Shown: positions 29,927-41,830 of the stretch, piece by piece
Position numbering within the stretch: position 1 is the first letter of the stretch
How the letters are laid out: each line of letters begins with the position of its first letter
Assembly: GCF_000209735.1 (NCBI RefSeq)
Contig: NC_021002.1
Location: 364,130-428,129 of the forward strand
Length of the DNA stretch: 64,000 bases
Direction of reading: 5' to 3'
From: Mycoplasmopsis fermentans PG18
Lineage (GTDB): Bacteria; Bacillota_I; Bacilli_A; Mycoplasmatales; Metamycoplasmataceae
Translations under genes and position numbers: made by a program
Notes under the pieces: model-generated
The model's database searches: none
What the model was told of the DNA's origin: nothing
Seen by the model: the letters and a program-made list of their open reading frames with translations, nothing else

Positions 29927-30382
29927 ATGAATTTTGAAAAAATATTTATTTGCACAACAGACACAGTAACAGGCATTGGCGGACCTATTTGCCAAGAAAC
30001 CTTAGATGCTCTTTATTATCTTAAAAAAAGACCTAAAAGTAAAAAAATAATGATTTTAGTTGCCTCATTAAAACAAGCTCAAAGTTTTAAAGAATGAACT
30101 AAAGAAGCAAATGATTTAGCCTTAAAATATTGACCTGGAGCTTATTCTATTATTACTAATAACCAAGGTTTCAGAATGCCAAATAACAAAAAATTATTAG
30201 AATTTTTAGAAAAAAATGGACCTATGTATGTAACAAGTGCTAACGTCTCAACTCAAGAACCGATTGATATTAAAGATGCTCATAAAGTTTTTCCAGAAGT
30301 TAAAAATGTTTATAACTTTGGAAAAGGCAAAGGTGTAGCTAGTCATATTATTGATGCTCAAAGTAATGAATGATTGCGATAA
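29927..30382 (+). CDS. tsaC: Threonylcarbamoyl-AMP synthase, short TsaC/Sua5/YrdC type
   Basis: A 151-residue YrdC-domain protein. It makes threonylcarbamoyl-AMP from Thr, bicarbonate and ATP for t6A modification of tRNAs reading ANN codons. Visible family motifs: CTTDTVTGIGGPI (normally PTDTVYGL), YYLKKRPKSKKIMILVAS (the KxR nucleotide-binding segment), YWPGAYSII (WPGPLT in most homologues) and GPMYVTSANVSTQEPI (SANxSG). It is shorter than the usual 190-200 residues, as in other mycoplasmas. The three TGA Trp codons include one three codons from the end. The TAA is followed by a shared terminator. Confidence 0.88.
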
Positions 30383-30384
30383 AA

Positions 30385-30403
30385 AAACTGCCTAAGGCAG
30401 TTT
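30385..30403. terminator. Bidirectional terminator between tsaC and tig
   Basis: AAACTGCC (30385-30392) and GGCAGTTT (30396-30403) form a perfect 8-bp stem with a TAA loop. On the minus strand it is followed by a run of T, making it a strong terminator for the tig transcript. Confidence 0.85.
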
Positions 30404-30406
30404 AAA

Positions 30407-31627
30407 TTAAATAGTTAATTCTAAATCTTTTGAAACAGCTTCATAACTTTCTTTATCATTAAGATAAAGCAAGTTAAGAGCTGCTTTTTGTTTAGCTAAA
30501 ATAACATCAGATTGAGCTTTTGTTAATTCATTTGAGCCAGTTGAAATTAAAGTTTTTTCTTTAATTGATTTGTAAAATTCTTCTGCTTCTTTTTCTGTAA
30601 TTTTGTTTTTAATTAACAATGAAAAAGTAAATTCAATAATTGCGTCTAAAAGAGAATTACGAACATTTGTTTTTGCTAAATCAAAAATTTCATAACCATC
30701 TTTTTGTTTATTTTCTATTGCATTTCTTAATAGATTAGCTTTATCTGGAGGTAACATTGCTAATTTACTTTTAATAAAATCATTTACTTGTGTATCTAAT
30801 AAAATAGGTGGTAAATCAAAACCATATTTATTTCCAACTGTTTCAATTGCTTTTTTCATGTAATCTAATAAATAACTTGAAGCCATTTCATTTTTCAAAT
30901 TCATTGACAATTGATTATAAAGATCATCAAGAGTATTAATGCCTTCAATTTTGATTTCTTTTATGTTGTCATTTGTTAATTTAGTTTTAATTGGACGAAA
31001 AACTTTAGTAACTGTAATTTTAATGTTTTCATTTTCTGGTGTATTTACTGAAAATGATTCATTAACTTTACGATTCATTAATTGACTATTAATTGAGTTA
31101 GGATTTTCATCTTTTACAATTTTTTTATCTAAATCTTTACGTGACAATATTTCTTTTTTGTCTTTAGAAACTGAAATATTATATCTAACATAATCATTTT
31201 CTTTTGATTGGTCTTCAACTTCTTTAAGTAAAGGATAATCATCAACAAATTTTTTGTAAATTTCATCAATAGCACCTTTTGTCACCATTTCATATTTACC
31301 ATCTGGTTTAATATTTATGTCAATTTTATCGAATTCAGCTTTTGGATAAATTACAATTGTAACAACAGCTTTAGCTTTATCTTTAGTAATATCTTCGACA
31401 ACAACAATAGGCGAAAAAGCTAAACAATTTAGATATTTTTCTTTTAATTCTTTACCCATTGATTCAACTATTTTATTTGTATCTGATTTAAAAGCTTCTT
31501 CAATTAATTGGTCAGGTGAAATTTTCTTGCCTTCTTTAATGCTTTCCATTAAAAAATTATTTTGAATTTGTTTTCATTCTTTGTCTTTAAATTCAATGGT
31601 TTTGGTTTCTAAAACATATTTAATCAT
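30407..31627 (-). CDS. tig: Trigger factor, divergent
   Basis: A 406-residue protein starting MIKYVLETKTIEFKDKEWKQ behind a GAGGAAAA site. It follows trigger-factor order. The N-terminal part ends in the strand pattern VVVEDITKDKAKAVVTIVIYPKAEFDKI, which aligns by eye with the YSVEFEVYPEVEL region of E. coli Tig. A shortened, degenerate FKBP-like PPIase region follows (about residues 150-215). The long helical C-terminal arm contains LPPILLDTQVNDFIKSKLAML. I do not see the canonical GFRxGxxP ribosome-binding loop. Expected role: ribosome-associated chaperone for nascent chains. It lies 27 bases downstream of the ABC-F gene, probably in one operon with it and the paralogue upstream. Confidence 0.8.
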
Positions 31628-31654
31628 TTTTCCTCTTTTCTTTATTTATTATAT

Positions 31655-33268
<1,614 letters not shown>

Positions 33269-33350
33269 TTTTCCTCCTAAAGCATAATAATTATTTCAAT
33301 TATAAATTAAAATAAATTTTAAATTTAAAGTTAATAAAAAAAGCTACAAA

Positions 33351-34583
33351 CTATACTGCAATAGCTGCATCTCTAGCAATTACTAAAAATAATTGAGGTG
33401 CATTTAGTTGTAAAAGTTTTAAAGCTATTTTTATATTAATTAAATCTTCTTTTACAGTGTTAACATTTTTGTTTTCATTTCTATTGTAATAGTTGTTTGA
33501 TTGAAATAAAATATTTTCGCTTAGATTTAATTCTTGATTTACTTCTGTGTCATGGACTTTTATTTTTTCTAATGTGTAAACTAATTTTTTAACAATGTCT
33601 TCAACAATTTCTCTTCTAGCACTATTAATCGCATTATCTATTATTTGTTTACCATATTGATCTTTTTCTTGAATACTTTTTTCAATAGCTGCTCGATTAT
33701 TTGGATTTACTTTTTCTAAATATTGATGAGTATAATCTGATATTTTGCTATTTATAAATTCATCAGGAATAATAATTGTATTAGTATTTTCTAATTCACT
33801 AATTAAGCTGTCAAAATATCTCATAACTTCTTTAATGGCATTTTGTTTTTTAGTCATTGAAAAGAAAAAGTTTTTTAAAGTAATTAGATTTGTAACATAA
33901 GGTATTTTAAGAAAATAAATATTTTGATTGGTTAGTGGCATCGAAACAGTCCTTTTGATTTCAATTACTTGCATTTCTCATTTTCTACCTAAAGGATCAT
34001 TGATGCTAAAAATTTCACCATATCTATGATTAAGAATTGAATTATTAATAGTAAAGTTGTTTGTGTGGTTAGCTATTATAAGAACATTTTTATCATCTTT
34101 CATTAAGATATTATTTTGAAATAATTTAATGTTTAACTTAACTAAGTCGTTTTGTTTAATAAAATCATTTACTGAATTTTTAAATGTGTAATTTTTAATT
34201 GTATTTTCAAAAATTGCACCAATTGAATTTTCATCAAAAAAGTTGTAAATATAATTTACTGGAGTATTTTTATAGTTAATTTTTTTAAGCTCTTCAAAAG
34301 GATAATAAGCAACCACAATTTCCGCACTAATAGTGTTATTTGAAATAATATCTTTTCTAATTGCTGGACTAGCAATATAGGCTAAAGCATCACTTTTTAA
34401 AATTTCATTTGAAATTAAGTTATATATTTTTTTGCATTTATAATCAAAAGATTTTTCTAATAAAGACATTGAATCAATTTTAGTTCTGTCAATTTTTAAA
34501 TCTCTAACAGTATTATTTATCATTGCCTCAATTTCATCTTTATTCATTTTAATATTTTCTCTTTTTAATAAATAATTGATCAT
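33351..34583 (-). CDS. Trigger-factor-like protein, divergent paralogue of tig
   Basis: A 410-residue cytosolic protein with a single TGA Trp codon. I do not recognise it from any single motif, but its order parallels the trigger factor at 30407. A stretch SDALAYIASPAIRKDIISNN followed by ISAEIVVAYYPFEELKKINY mirrors the LNCLAFSPIVVVED...IVIYPKAEFDKI part of tig. A C-terminal helical arm IPDEFINSKISDYTHQYLEK then IDNAINSARREIVEDIVKKL mirrors LLDTQVNDFIKSKL and FDLAKTNVRNSLLDAIIEF. Length is also nearly equal (410 and 406). I infer a second, faster-evolving trigger-factor-like chaperone. An alternative is a mycoplasma-specific helical protein of unknown role. It starts behind GGAAGA and is first in a likely three-gene minus-strand operon. 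Confidence 0.7.
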
Positions 34584-34704
34584 TCTTCCTCCAAATCATT
34601 TAAAAAACCTAATATTTCATTCTTATAATATTTTGAATTATTTATTAAAATTTAATATTAAATAATATATAAACCACATAAAAAATCTCTTTTTAAAATA
34701 ATTT

Positions 34705-34740
34705 TTTTACCAAAAAACCTGTTTTATAGTGTTTTTTGTA
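34705..34740 (+). repeat. Dispersed intergenic element, copy 4
   Basis: TTTTACCAAAAAACC then TGTTTTATAGTGTTTTTTGTA. TACCAAAAAAC and GTTTTTTGTA can pair, with the conserved core in the loop. Confidence 0.6.
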
Positions 34741-34830
34741 TTTTTGAATTAAAAAAATAAAAATTAAAATATTTCTTTTTTTCTTAATTTATAAGCTTAA
34801 AAATTGCTAAAAAAATATTTAAAATTTTTA

Positions 34831-34858
34831 TTTACAAAAAAACTTTTTAATATATAAT
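34831..34858 (+). promoter_or_regulatory. Promoter of the tRNA cluster
   Basis: TTTACA at 34831-34836 and TATAAT at 34853-34858 with a 16-base spacer. This is one of the few promoters here with a recognisable -35 box. Confidence 0.6.
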
Positions 34859-34880
34859 AATAAGGCATAACTTAACAAAT

Positions 34881-34955
34881 GCCGATTTAGCTCAGCGGTA
34901 GAGCAGCTGGCTGTTAACCAGTTGGTCACAAGTTCAATCCTTGTAATCGGCGCCA
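34881..34955 (+). tRNA. tRNA-Asn (GTT)
   Basis: Acceptor GCCGATT pairs with AATCGGC, followed by G-CCA encoded in the DNA. The D arm is GCTC...GAGC, the anticodon loop CTGTTAA has GTT at 34913-34915, and the T arm is ACAAG-TTCAATC-CTTGT. Confidence 0.97.
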
Positions 34956-34958
34956 TTT

Positions 34959-35034
34959 GGTCTGTTGGTGAAGCGGTTAACACACATGGTTTTCATCCAT
35001 GCATGCACGGGTTCGATTCCCGTACAGACTACCA
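34959..35034 (+). tRNA. tRNA-Glu (TTC)
   Basis: Acceptor GGTCTGT pairs with ACAGACT (one G-T pair), with CCA encoded. The anticodon stem CATGG/CCATG encloses the loop TTTTCAT with anticodon TTC. The T arm is ACGGG-TTCGATT-CCCGT. Confidence 0.96.
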
Positions 35035-35038
35035 TTTT

Positions 35039-35114
35039 GGAGAATTAGCTCAGTTGGGAGAGCATCGCCCTTACAAGGCGGAGGTCATGGGTTCGAGCCC
35101 CTTATTCTCCACCA
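35039..35114 (+). tRNA. tRNA-Val (TAC)
   Basis: Acceptor GGAGAAT pairs with ATTCTCC, and ACCA is encoded. The anticodon stem CGCCC...GGGCG-type region encloses TTACAAG with anticodon TAC, and the T arm carries the GGTTCGAGCCCC block. Confidence 0.96.
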
Positions 35115-35115
35115 T

Positions 35116-35191
<76 letters not shown>

Positions 35192-35282
35192 TTTATATGC
35201 TTTGCTATAGTTAGAAAAGTTTTCTTTTTTTATTTAGATGACTTTTGCAGGTGCAATTCCTTCCAAAAAGCTAGAAAAAGTT

Positions 35283-35367
35283 GCGCGAGTGGTGAAATTG
35301 GCAGACACGCTAGATTTAGGCTCTAGTGCTTTACGGCATGAGGGTTCAAGTCCCTCCCCGCGCACCA
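35283..35367 (+). tRNA. tRNA-Leu (TAG)
   Basis: An 85-base class II tRNA with a long variable arm (TGCTTTACGGCAT). The anticodon stem CTAGA/TCTAG encloses TTTAGGC with anticodon TAG. The T arm is GAGGG-TTCAAGT-CCCTC, and ACCA is encoded. The acceptor GCGCGAG against CCCGCGC has one A-C mismatch at the sixth pair. A minus-strand gene overlaps its 3' 37 bases. It is separated from tRNA-Thr by about 90 bases that include a T-run, so it may have its own promoter. Confidence 0.95.
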
Positions 35368-35666
35368 AATGCTTTAGCACTTAACTTTTTAATAACATCA
35401 ACTTTGAATGGTTGGTGTTTTTTTATTAATTCAGCCATATCTTTTAAATAATTTCTTATATTCTCTCTTTCAAAAACTTTACGACTTCCAATTAAATAGA
35501 AATTGATATTATTGTCTGGACTAATATTTCATTTAATATAAGAATTGTTGCCACAAAAAATATCAATTGTTATATTTTTTTCAAAATAATCAACTTGCAA
35601 AATTTTCAAGTTGTGTCTAATTGCTGCATTTTCAAACATTTTAAAATTAATTATCTTATTTTTCAT
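35331..35666 (-). CDS. Small unknown protein overlapping tRNA-Leu antisense
   Basis: A 111-residue protein starting MKNKIINFKMFENAAIRHNL behind an AAAAGGAGC site. The first about 100 residues look like a compact soluble alpha/beta domain (ILQVDYFEKNITIDIFCG, WNISPDNNINFYLIGSRKVF), with the one internal Trp encoded by TGA. I recognise no family. The frame runs without a stop into the complement of tRNA-Leu and ends there at a TAA (35331-35333), so the last dozen residues, FGARGGTWTLMP, are read from antisense tRNA sequence. The signal for a real gene is the good ribosome-binding site and amino-acid composition. The exact functional end is unclear. Confidence 0.6.
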
Positions 35667-35716
35667 TTTGCTCCTTTTTATTAACTTATCTTTTTTGTTT
35701 ATAAAAATGCTAAAAA

Positions 35717-35763
35717 CTGGAAAAATTCAGGAAAAAGAGATCAAAAATACCAAATTTTTCCAG
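35717..35763. promoter_or_regulatory. Perfect inverted repeat upstream of ruvAB
   Basis: CTGGAAAAATT (35717-35727) and AATTTTTCCAG (35753-35763) are perfect 11-base inverted repeats 25 bases apart, about 50 bases before the ruvA ATG. It could be an operator for repair-gene control or an RNA hairpin in the leader. No SOS regulator is expected in mycoplasmas. Confidence 0.5.
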
Positions 35764-35814
35764 AGATAAAGTTTTTTATTTTCTATTAAAAAGGTTATTT
35801 TGAAAGGAGATTAA

Positions 35815-36417
35815 ATGGTTTTATATCGAATCGGAGAAATTGTTTATAAAAATAATCAAAATTTAATTTTTGAAAGTCAAGGAGTAGGTTATTCAATAAT
35901 CTTTCCAGATCATGCTAGAGTTGAAGCTAAACAAAAAATGAAGTTGTATCTATATGAAATAAGAAACGATTACACTTGATCTTTATATGGATTTAAAGAT
36001 TTCAAAGAACGCTTATTATTTATGGACTTAATTAATTTAAATGGAATTGGACCAAGAGTTGCTTTTAACATCCTTAACCAAGGATGAGAAAAAGTTGCAT
36101 CTTTAATTGCTTTAGGTAAAGTAGATCACCTAATTGAAATTCCTTATATTAATCCAAGAATTGCTCGAATTGTAGTTGGCGAATTACAAGACAAATGAGC
36201 TAAAATAACTAATACTCAAGATGCACAAAAACAAGTTAAAAATTCAAATTTATTAAGTGAAGCTAAAGAAACATTAAAAATGTTAGGCTTTAAAGCAGCT
36301 CAAATTGATTCAGCATTAACTAAAGTTGAATTAAATCAAGATGTTGAATCAATGATTGAAGAAGCAATTAAATTTATTTCTCAAAGTGGTGCTCAAAATG
36401 AACAGCTTAATGCTTAG
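35815..36417 (+). CDS. ruvA: Holliday junction branch migration protein RuvA
   Basis: A 200-residue RuvA, normal length. It binds Holliday junctions as a tetramer and loads RuvB. The N-terminal OB-fold starts [20 protein letters not shown] and includes GVGYSIIFP (canonical GVGY motif). The helix-hairpin-helix region contains [16 protein letters not shown] and [19 protein letters not shown]. The C-terminal domain ([18 protein letters not shown]) is the RuvB-binding three-helix part. A GAAAGGAG site precedes the ATG, and its last 20 bases overlap ruvB. Confidence 0.95.
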
Positions 36418-37360
36418 ACCAGCTAATTTTTTTGAATTTGTTGGCCAAGAAAAATTAATCTATACATTAAAGACAATGATCGAGGGTTCAAGGTATCGAA
36501 AGGAGCCTCTTGATCATATTCTTTTTTATGGTCCACCAGGGACAGGAAAAACTTCTTTAGCTAGTATTTTGGCTAATGAATTAGATACCAAAATACATTA
36601 TTTACAAGGTGCTCTTTTAGAAAAGAAAAGTGATATTTTAACTGTTTTTGCTAATGTTAAAGAAAATGATATCATCTTTATAGATGAAATTCATAGCATG
36701 AATAAAAATGTTGAAGAAATTATTTATAATGCTATGGAAGATTACAAAATCGACATAATTATAGGGCCTGAGGGAAATAGTAAGGTTATGAGAATGAATC
36801 TTAAACCTTTTACTTTAATTGGCGCAACTACTAAAATTAACTTATTAACTCAGCCACTTAAAGATCGTTTTGGTTTTATCGCCAGACTTAGTCAATATAA
36901 TGAAAAAGAAATAGCAAAAATATTAGAAAACAGTGAAATGGTGTTAAATATCAAAAGTGAAAGAGGAGTCATTCCTTTGATTGCAAAATATTCCAAAGGG
37001 ACACCAAGAGTTGCTAATCATTTATTAAAAAGAATATTAGATTTTTCAATTCAAAATAAAGAAGATGAAATAACTAAAAAGACAACTTACTCAACATTTA
37101 AACATCTAGAATTATATGATCTTGGTTTAGGCCGAGAACACATTGAATATTTAAAAGTTTTAAACGAAACATTTGAAAATAAATTTGCTGCAATAGATTC
37201 AATTGCTGGTGTTTTAAATATTGATCGAGATATTTTAATTTATGAATTAGAACCACTCTTGCTTTATTTAAAATTAATTGCCAAAGGGCCAAGAGGACGA
37301 AAAATTACAACAAAAGGAATAGATTATTTGCTAAAAAATAAGTTAGATATCCATTATTAG
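36398..37360 (+). CDS. ruvB: Holliday junction branch migration helicase RuvB
   Basis: A 320-residue RuvB AAA+ motor. Visible: [20 protein letters not shown] (the LRPxxxxxxxGQ start), Walker A GPPGTGKTS, Walker B DIIFIDEIHSMN, sensor 1 TLIGATTKINLL, the arginine-finger region DRFGFIARL, GTPRVANHLLKR, and the C-terminal winged helix ending GPRGRKITTKGIDYL. I start at the ATG at 36398, inside ruvA, because it places MNSLMLRP where the family begins. Translation is probably coupled to ruvA. Confidence 0.95.
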   Translation: MNSLMLRPANFFEFVGQEKLIYTLKTMIEGSRYRKEPLDHILFYGPPGTGKTSLASILANELDTKIHYLQGALLEKKSDILTVFANVKENDIIFIDEIHSMNKNVEEIIYNAMEDYKIDIIIGPEGNSKVMRMNLKPFTLIGATTKINLLTQPLKDRFGFIARLSQYNEKEIAKILENSEMVLNIKSERGVIPLIAKYSKGTPRVANHLLKRILDFSIQNKEDEITKKTTYSTFKHLELYDLGLGREHIEYLKVLNETFENKFAAIDSIAGVLNIDRDILIYELEPLLLYLKLIAKGPRGRKITTKGIDYLLKNKLDIHY

Positions 37361-37403
37361 TGAATTAATTTTATTTTATTAATATTAAAATTTATATTTG
37401 ATA

Positions 37404-37418
37404 TATAATTGAAAAGTT
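37404..37418 (+). promoter_or_regulatory. Promoter -10 box of secDF, near-leaderless
   Basis: TATAATTGAAA begins at 37404, and the secDF ATG follows 9 bases after the box with no Shine-Dalgarno. Confidence 0.55.
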
Positions 37419-40022
37419 ATGTGATATAAACTTAAGCCTTTCATGAGAAAAATCTTTAGTTGAAGCAACTGAAAAAGATGAGTTGTTTTAAGTATTACAT
37501 TAATTTCCACAATCATTGCTATCGTTTGTGGAAGTCTTTTCTATATTTCTAAGAAGCCAAACTTGTCAATTGAATATGGTGGAGGTGTTGAAATCTTAGT
37601 TCAAGCACAAAAAAATGGCAAAAAAGTTAACGATAAATATGCCAAGAATATTGCTAACACTATGGATGACCGTTTAACTGGTGGTATTGCATTTAATGGA
37701 ACTACTGTTAATGTTGAAGGTGATGGGATTTTAAAAATTACTCAAAATGGTAAATTAAGTTCAAAAGAAAAAGAAGAATTAGAAAAAATTGTTTCTTCAA
37801 AACCAAATTTAATTCTTACTGATGGCGATATGATTCCTTTATTTGTTAGAGGAAAATTTAATGAATCTAGAGAAAAAATAGATTATTCAAGAATTGAAGA
37901 TTACATTCCACCTCTTAAGGAAAATGGAGCAAAATTTAAATTTATTCCACCAAGTGAAAAAGGTCGAAGTGGCTATTATGGTATAGATGTTTCTTTAAGA
38001 AATAACGCTGCCGCTGACGAATGATACAAGGCTACTGAATATATTACCAAAAATAATAAAGATCCAAAAAAAAGAAAAATATTGATGTGACTTAATCTAG
38101 ATGCTTTAGTTAAATTTGCAAAAACTGAATATGCATCAGATTGAAAAGAAGCGGGAGAAAATCCATATAATTTTGTTCATATTGGTAATAAAGCGTTAAA
38201 TGATAAAGGAAAACCAAACGCTTTAAAAGAATATGAGTTTAAAGGAACAAACTACTTATTAAGTGAAGCTGGTCTTAGGGAACCATTGAAAGGTACTCAA
38301 TTTTTCATTTCAGGTAGATTTAATGAAGCTCAAGCAAAAAAAACAGCAGCTAACATTAATTTTGGTTCAGCAAACTACGATTTAAAAATTTTATCTTCTA
38401 ACTATATTGAAGCAAGCAAAACCTCAAATTCATTTAGAAGTGCATTGTTAGCTGGAGCAGTTGTCTTTAGTATTATTGCAGTCTTTATGATTGTTAACTA
38501 TGGATTACTTGGTGCTTTAAGTACAATATCAATTGCTTTATATATGTTCTTAACTTTATTATTGTTCACAGTTTTACGTGGAGAATATTCACCAGTAACA
38601 ATTGCTGCTTTAATTATTGGTATTGGAATTAGTGTCGACTCAAATATTATTACCTTCGAACGGCTCAAAAATGAGGTTTATGCAGGTGATAGGCTGAAGA
38701 AGGCTATGAAGAATGCAAATCATAGGACATTAGGTTCAATTTTAGATGCAAATATCTTAACTTTATTGATTTCATTTGTTCTATTCTTCTTTGGTACTTC
38801 AACTATTAAAGGCTTCAGTATTTCACTTGTATTCTCAGTTACATTCATCTTAATTGTTATGCTTATATTTACTAGAGGTTTAAGTGTATTGCTAGTAAAT
38901 ACAGGCGCATTCGACAAAAAACTGTGACTTCTTGGAATTAGACAAAAGAAAATATTAGCCCCTAAAAAAGAAAATAAATTTAACAAATTTGATTTTGTTA
39001 AAAATTCAAAATGATTTGGAATTGGTTCATTAATATTTATTGTTGCAGGAATTATTGTTTTTGCAGTATTTGCTGGAATTAATAAAGATTTCTGAGCAGG
39101 ATTCAACAGATCTATGGAATTTGGTGGCGGAGTTAGAATTTCTATTGAAAGTGCTAATAGTGCTTATGTTAATAGTGATATTTTGGACATTCAAAACAAA
39201 TTTATGGCTCATATGAATAAATGAGGAATTGATCCGAATAAAATTACATTCCAAATAGTGCCTATGGATTTAGGCAATGGGAACTTCAAACTTCAAATTG
39301 AAACTTCTCAAGACTTAAGTAATGTTTTAAGTAAAATTGAAAGTGATGTTGCAACATTCGTTTCTTCAGGAAACAAACCTAGATTTATAGCATATGCAAT
39401 TTCAACTTCGCGTGCTTTTGACTTACTTAAATACTCAATGATTGCTATAGCTGGAGCATTCCTTGTTGTTATTGTATATACCTTTATTAGATTTAAATGA
39501 ACTTATTCAATTGCAGCAGTATTTGGCTTATTACATGATGTTTTAATGTCAATAGCATTTATTGTTGTAGCTAGATTGCAACTTTCACCAATTATGATTG
39601 CTGCATTATTATCAATTACAGCCTTTTCAATAAACGATACTATTATTGTTTTTGAAAGAATTAAAGAAACAATTAATACTCAATATCATGGTGTTTTCTT
39701 ATCAAAAGCATTAATTAAAGAAATTGCAAACAACGCAATTAAAGATACATTCAAACGTAGTTTATACACAACATTAACCACTGTAGTATCAATTCTTGTT
39801 TTATTAATGTTTGGTAATGCTACTGATTTATCATTCAATATTGTTATGATATTTGGACTTGTTGTTGGTTCATATAGCTCAATCTTTATTTGTACATGAC
39901 TTTGAATTAAACTTGAAACTAAACGTCAACTTTGTATCAAAAAACGTGCAGATAATAGCTACTGAGTTTTATCTGGATCAGAAGAACAATTATTCCAAGG
40001 TATTAATGATTTTACAGCTTAA
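37419..40022 (+). CDS. secDF: Protein translocase subunit SecDF (fused SecD and SecF)
   Basis: An 867-residue membrane protein joining SecD and SecF. It uses the ion gradient to drive late steps of protein export through SecYEG. The N-terminal membrane segment (WVVLSITLISTIIAIVCGSL) is followed by the SecD-type start LSIEYGGGVEILVQA. The large external P1 region is reduced. The first membrane bundle contains the GIGISVDSNIITFERLKNE motif, the SecD channel signature. A second repeat begins with a SecF-like segment (SMEFGGGVRISIES) and ends in the bundle with SITAFSINDTIIVFERIKET. It starts at the ATG at 37419. The long gap between conserved blocks has several TGA Trp codons. Confidence 0.93.
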
Positions 40023-40028
40023 AAAGAG

Positions 40029-40050
40029 ACAGGCTAAAGCCTGTTTTTTA
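40029..40050 (+). terminator. Terminator of secDF
   Basis: ACAGGC (40029-40034) and GCCTGT (40039-40044) form a stem with a TAAA loop, followed by TTTTTA. Confidence 0.75.
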
Positions 40051-40126
40051 TTTGCCTTCTTATAAAAAATGCTTTTATTTTTATAATTTTTTTATAAAAT
40101 TATAAGGCACACCAATAAGGAGAAAT

Positions 40127-40978
40127 ATGTTTTATTTAATTAAAAAAACAAAAGGAATTTCATCATTTTCTTGTATAAAAACATTTGCTAAAAAAATGAA
40201 TATTAAAAAAATAGGACACAGCGGAACACTTGATCCCTTAGCCTCTGGCTTATTGTTATGTGCTAGTGAAGATGACACAAAATTAATACCTTATATTAGC
40301 CATAAAAGTAAAACATATATCAGTAAAATAATTTTTGGTAAACATACTTCTACATATGATTCTGAAGGTGAAATTACTAACACTTCAGAAGTCAAAATTA
40401 AGGAAGAAGATTTAGAAAAAATCAACAAATGATTTTTAAATCAAAAAAGCCAAATACCTCCTATTTATAGTGCAAAAAAGATAAATGGTGTTCGTAGTTA
40501 TAATTTAGCTAGAAATGGCCAAAAGGTTGAGTTAAACACTCAAAAAATAGAAGTTTTTAACTCAAAAATTTTAAATTTTGATTATCAAAAACAAGAGTTA
40601 ACTATTGAGTTAGAAGTTTCTTTTGGAACATATATTCGTTCCTTAGCAAATGATGTTGGAATAGCATTCAATACTTATTCCTACATGTCAGAATTAGAAA
40701 GAATTAAAATAGGCAAACTAGCTTTAAGTAATACCAAAAATGAATATGAGCAAATTGAAATAAATAACTTATTTGATCTTGACTTTTATAATGCAACAGA
40801 TAGTGAAATTGAATCTCTTAAAAAAGGTCAAGTTATTAACGCTAACAAAAAATTAAAAGACAATAAATATTTATTAATTAATAAAACAAAAGATCAAAAC
40901 CTAATATTAGGAATTTTAGAATTAAAAAATAACAATTTAAAAGTTGTTAAATTATTTGGCAACCGATTAGAGGAGTAA
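40127..40978 (+). CDS. truB: tRNA pseudouridine(55) synthase
   Basis: A 283-residue TruB, which makes pseudouridine 55 in the T loop of tRNAs. Visible: the start MFYLIKKTKGISSFSCIKTF (family KPxGxSS segment); the catalytic motif GHSGTLDPLASGLLL with the nucleophilic Asp; SKTYISKIIFGKHTSTYD; QIPPIYSAKKINGVRSYNLAR; and VSFGTYIRSLANDVG. The C-terminal PUA-like part is short. An AAGGAGAAAT site precedes the ATG. It starts about 100 bases after secDF's terminator and ends 2 bases before the HAD gene, so the two are probably co-transcribed. Confidence 0.95.
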
Positions 40979-40980
40979 TT

Positions 40981-41823
40981 ATGAAAAAAGAAGAATTAAA
41001 AGAAAATATTAAATTAGCTGCTTTCGATATTGATGGCACAATTTTACCTTATGCTCAACCAGAATTCAGCAATAATATTGAATTAATGTTTAAAAAACTA
41101 GAAGAATCAAACATTAAATCAGCTCTAGCCACAGCTAGGGAATTTGTTACTATTGGTAAATTAATGAACAAAGCTTCTAACCTTGATTATTTTATTGGCG
41201 CTAATGGTGCTTTTGTTTATGACTGCAAACACAAAGATTTAATTTTTGAACGCACAATTAAATTTGAAGACTTCAAAATTCTTTATGAATTCTTTAACAA
41301 ATATATTACCTGTGAAGGATTCACGATAATGGATCGTAATTATGGTTGATATTCACCAAAAATGAATATTAATACATGATTCTTATCACCTCATCAAGCC
41401 AAAATGAAACCAGTTGATTATGATGCTGTGGAAAAAGACCACCTTCATGTCATAACTATTACAGCTAAAGACATTAAAAGCACAAATGATTGTGCTAAAA
41501 AAGCAAAAGAATTAATTGAAAAATACAACATGGATTTAGAAGTTAATTCACAATGAGCAACTGGTGTTTTTGTTAGTCCTAAAGGAATAACCAAATCACA
41601 CACTTTAGATTGATTAGCTAAATATTTAAAACTAGATTCTAAAAAGAATTTAATTGCTTTTGGCGACAGTTCAAATGACTATGAAATGATTCGAGATGCA
41701 GCTTATGGTGTTACTATGGAAAAAGCAAGTGAATACTTAAAAGCTGTGGCTAATGATGTAGCTCTTGATCCAACATCTGATGGAGCTTACTTTAAACTAA
41801 AAGAATTAGACTTAATTAAATAA
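40981..41823 (+). CDS. Cof-type HAD-IIB family phosphatase
   Basis: A 280-residue HAD hydrolase of the Cof (IIB) type. Motif I AAFDIDGTIL has the nucleophile and acid/base Asp. Motif II is SALATARE. The large cap domain lies in the middle. Motif III is the Lys in SPKGITKSHTLDWL, and motif IV is IAFGDSSNDYEMI. Members dephosphorylate sugar phosphates, flavin or nucleotide phosphates, and the substrate cannot be told here. Its position between truB and ribF leaves a link with flavin metabolism possible but unproven. An AGGAG site lies at the truB stop. Confidence 0.9.
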
Positions 41824-41830
41824 TTTAATT

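Larger units (their letters stand above)
34584..34880. other. Intergenic region before the tRNA cluster
   Basis: No gene seen. It contains copy 4 of the dispersed element and the tRNA promoter: TTTACA at 34831-34836, a 16-base spacer, and TATAAT at 34853-34858, about 22 bases before the first tRNA. Confidence 0.6.

Noticed and set aside
36356-36397. Earlier TTG start for ruvB
   Set aside because: The ATG at 36398 gives the family's normal start ([12 protein letters not shown]). The upstream codons are just ruvA sequence in another frame.
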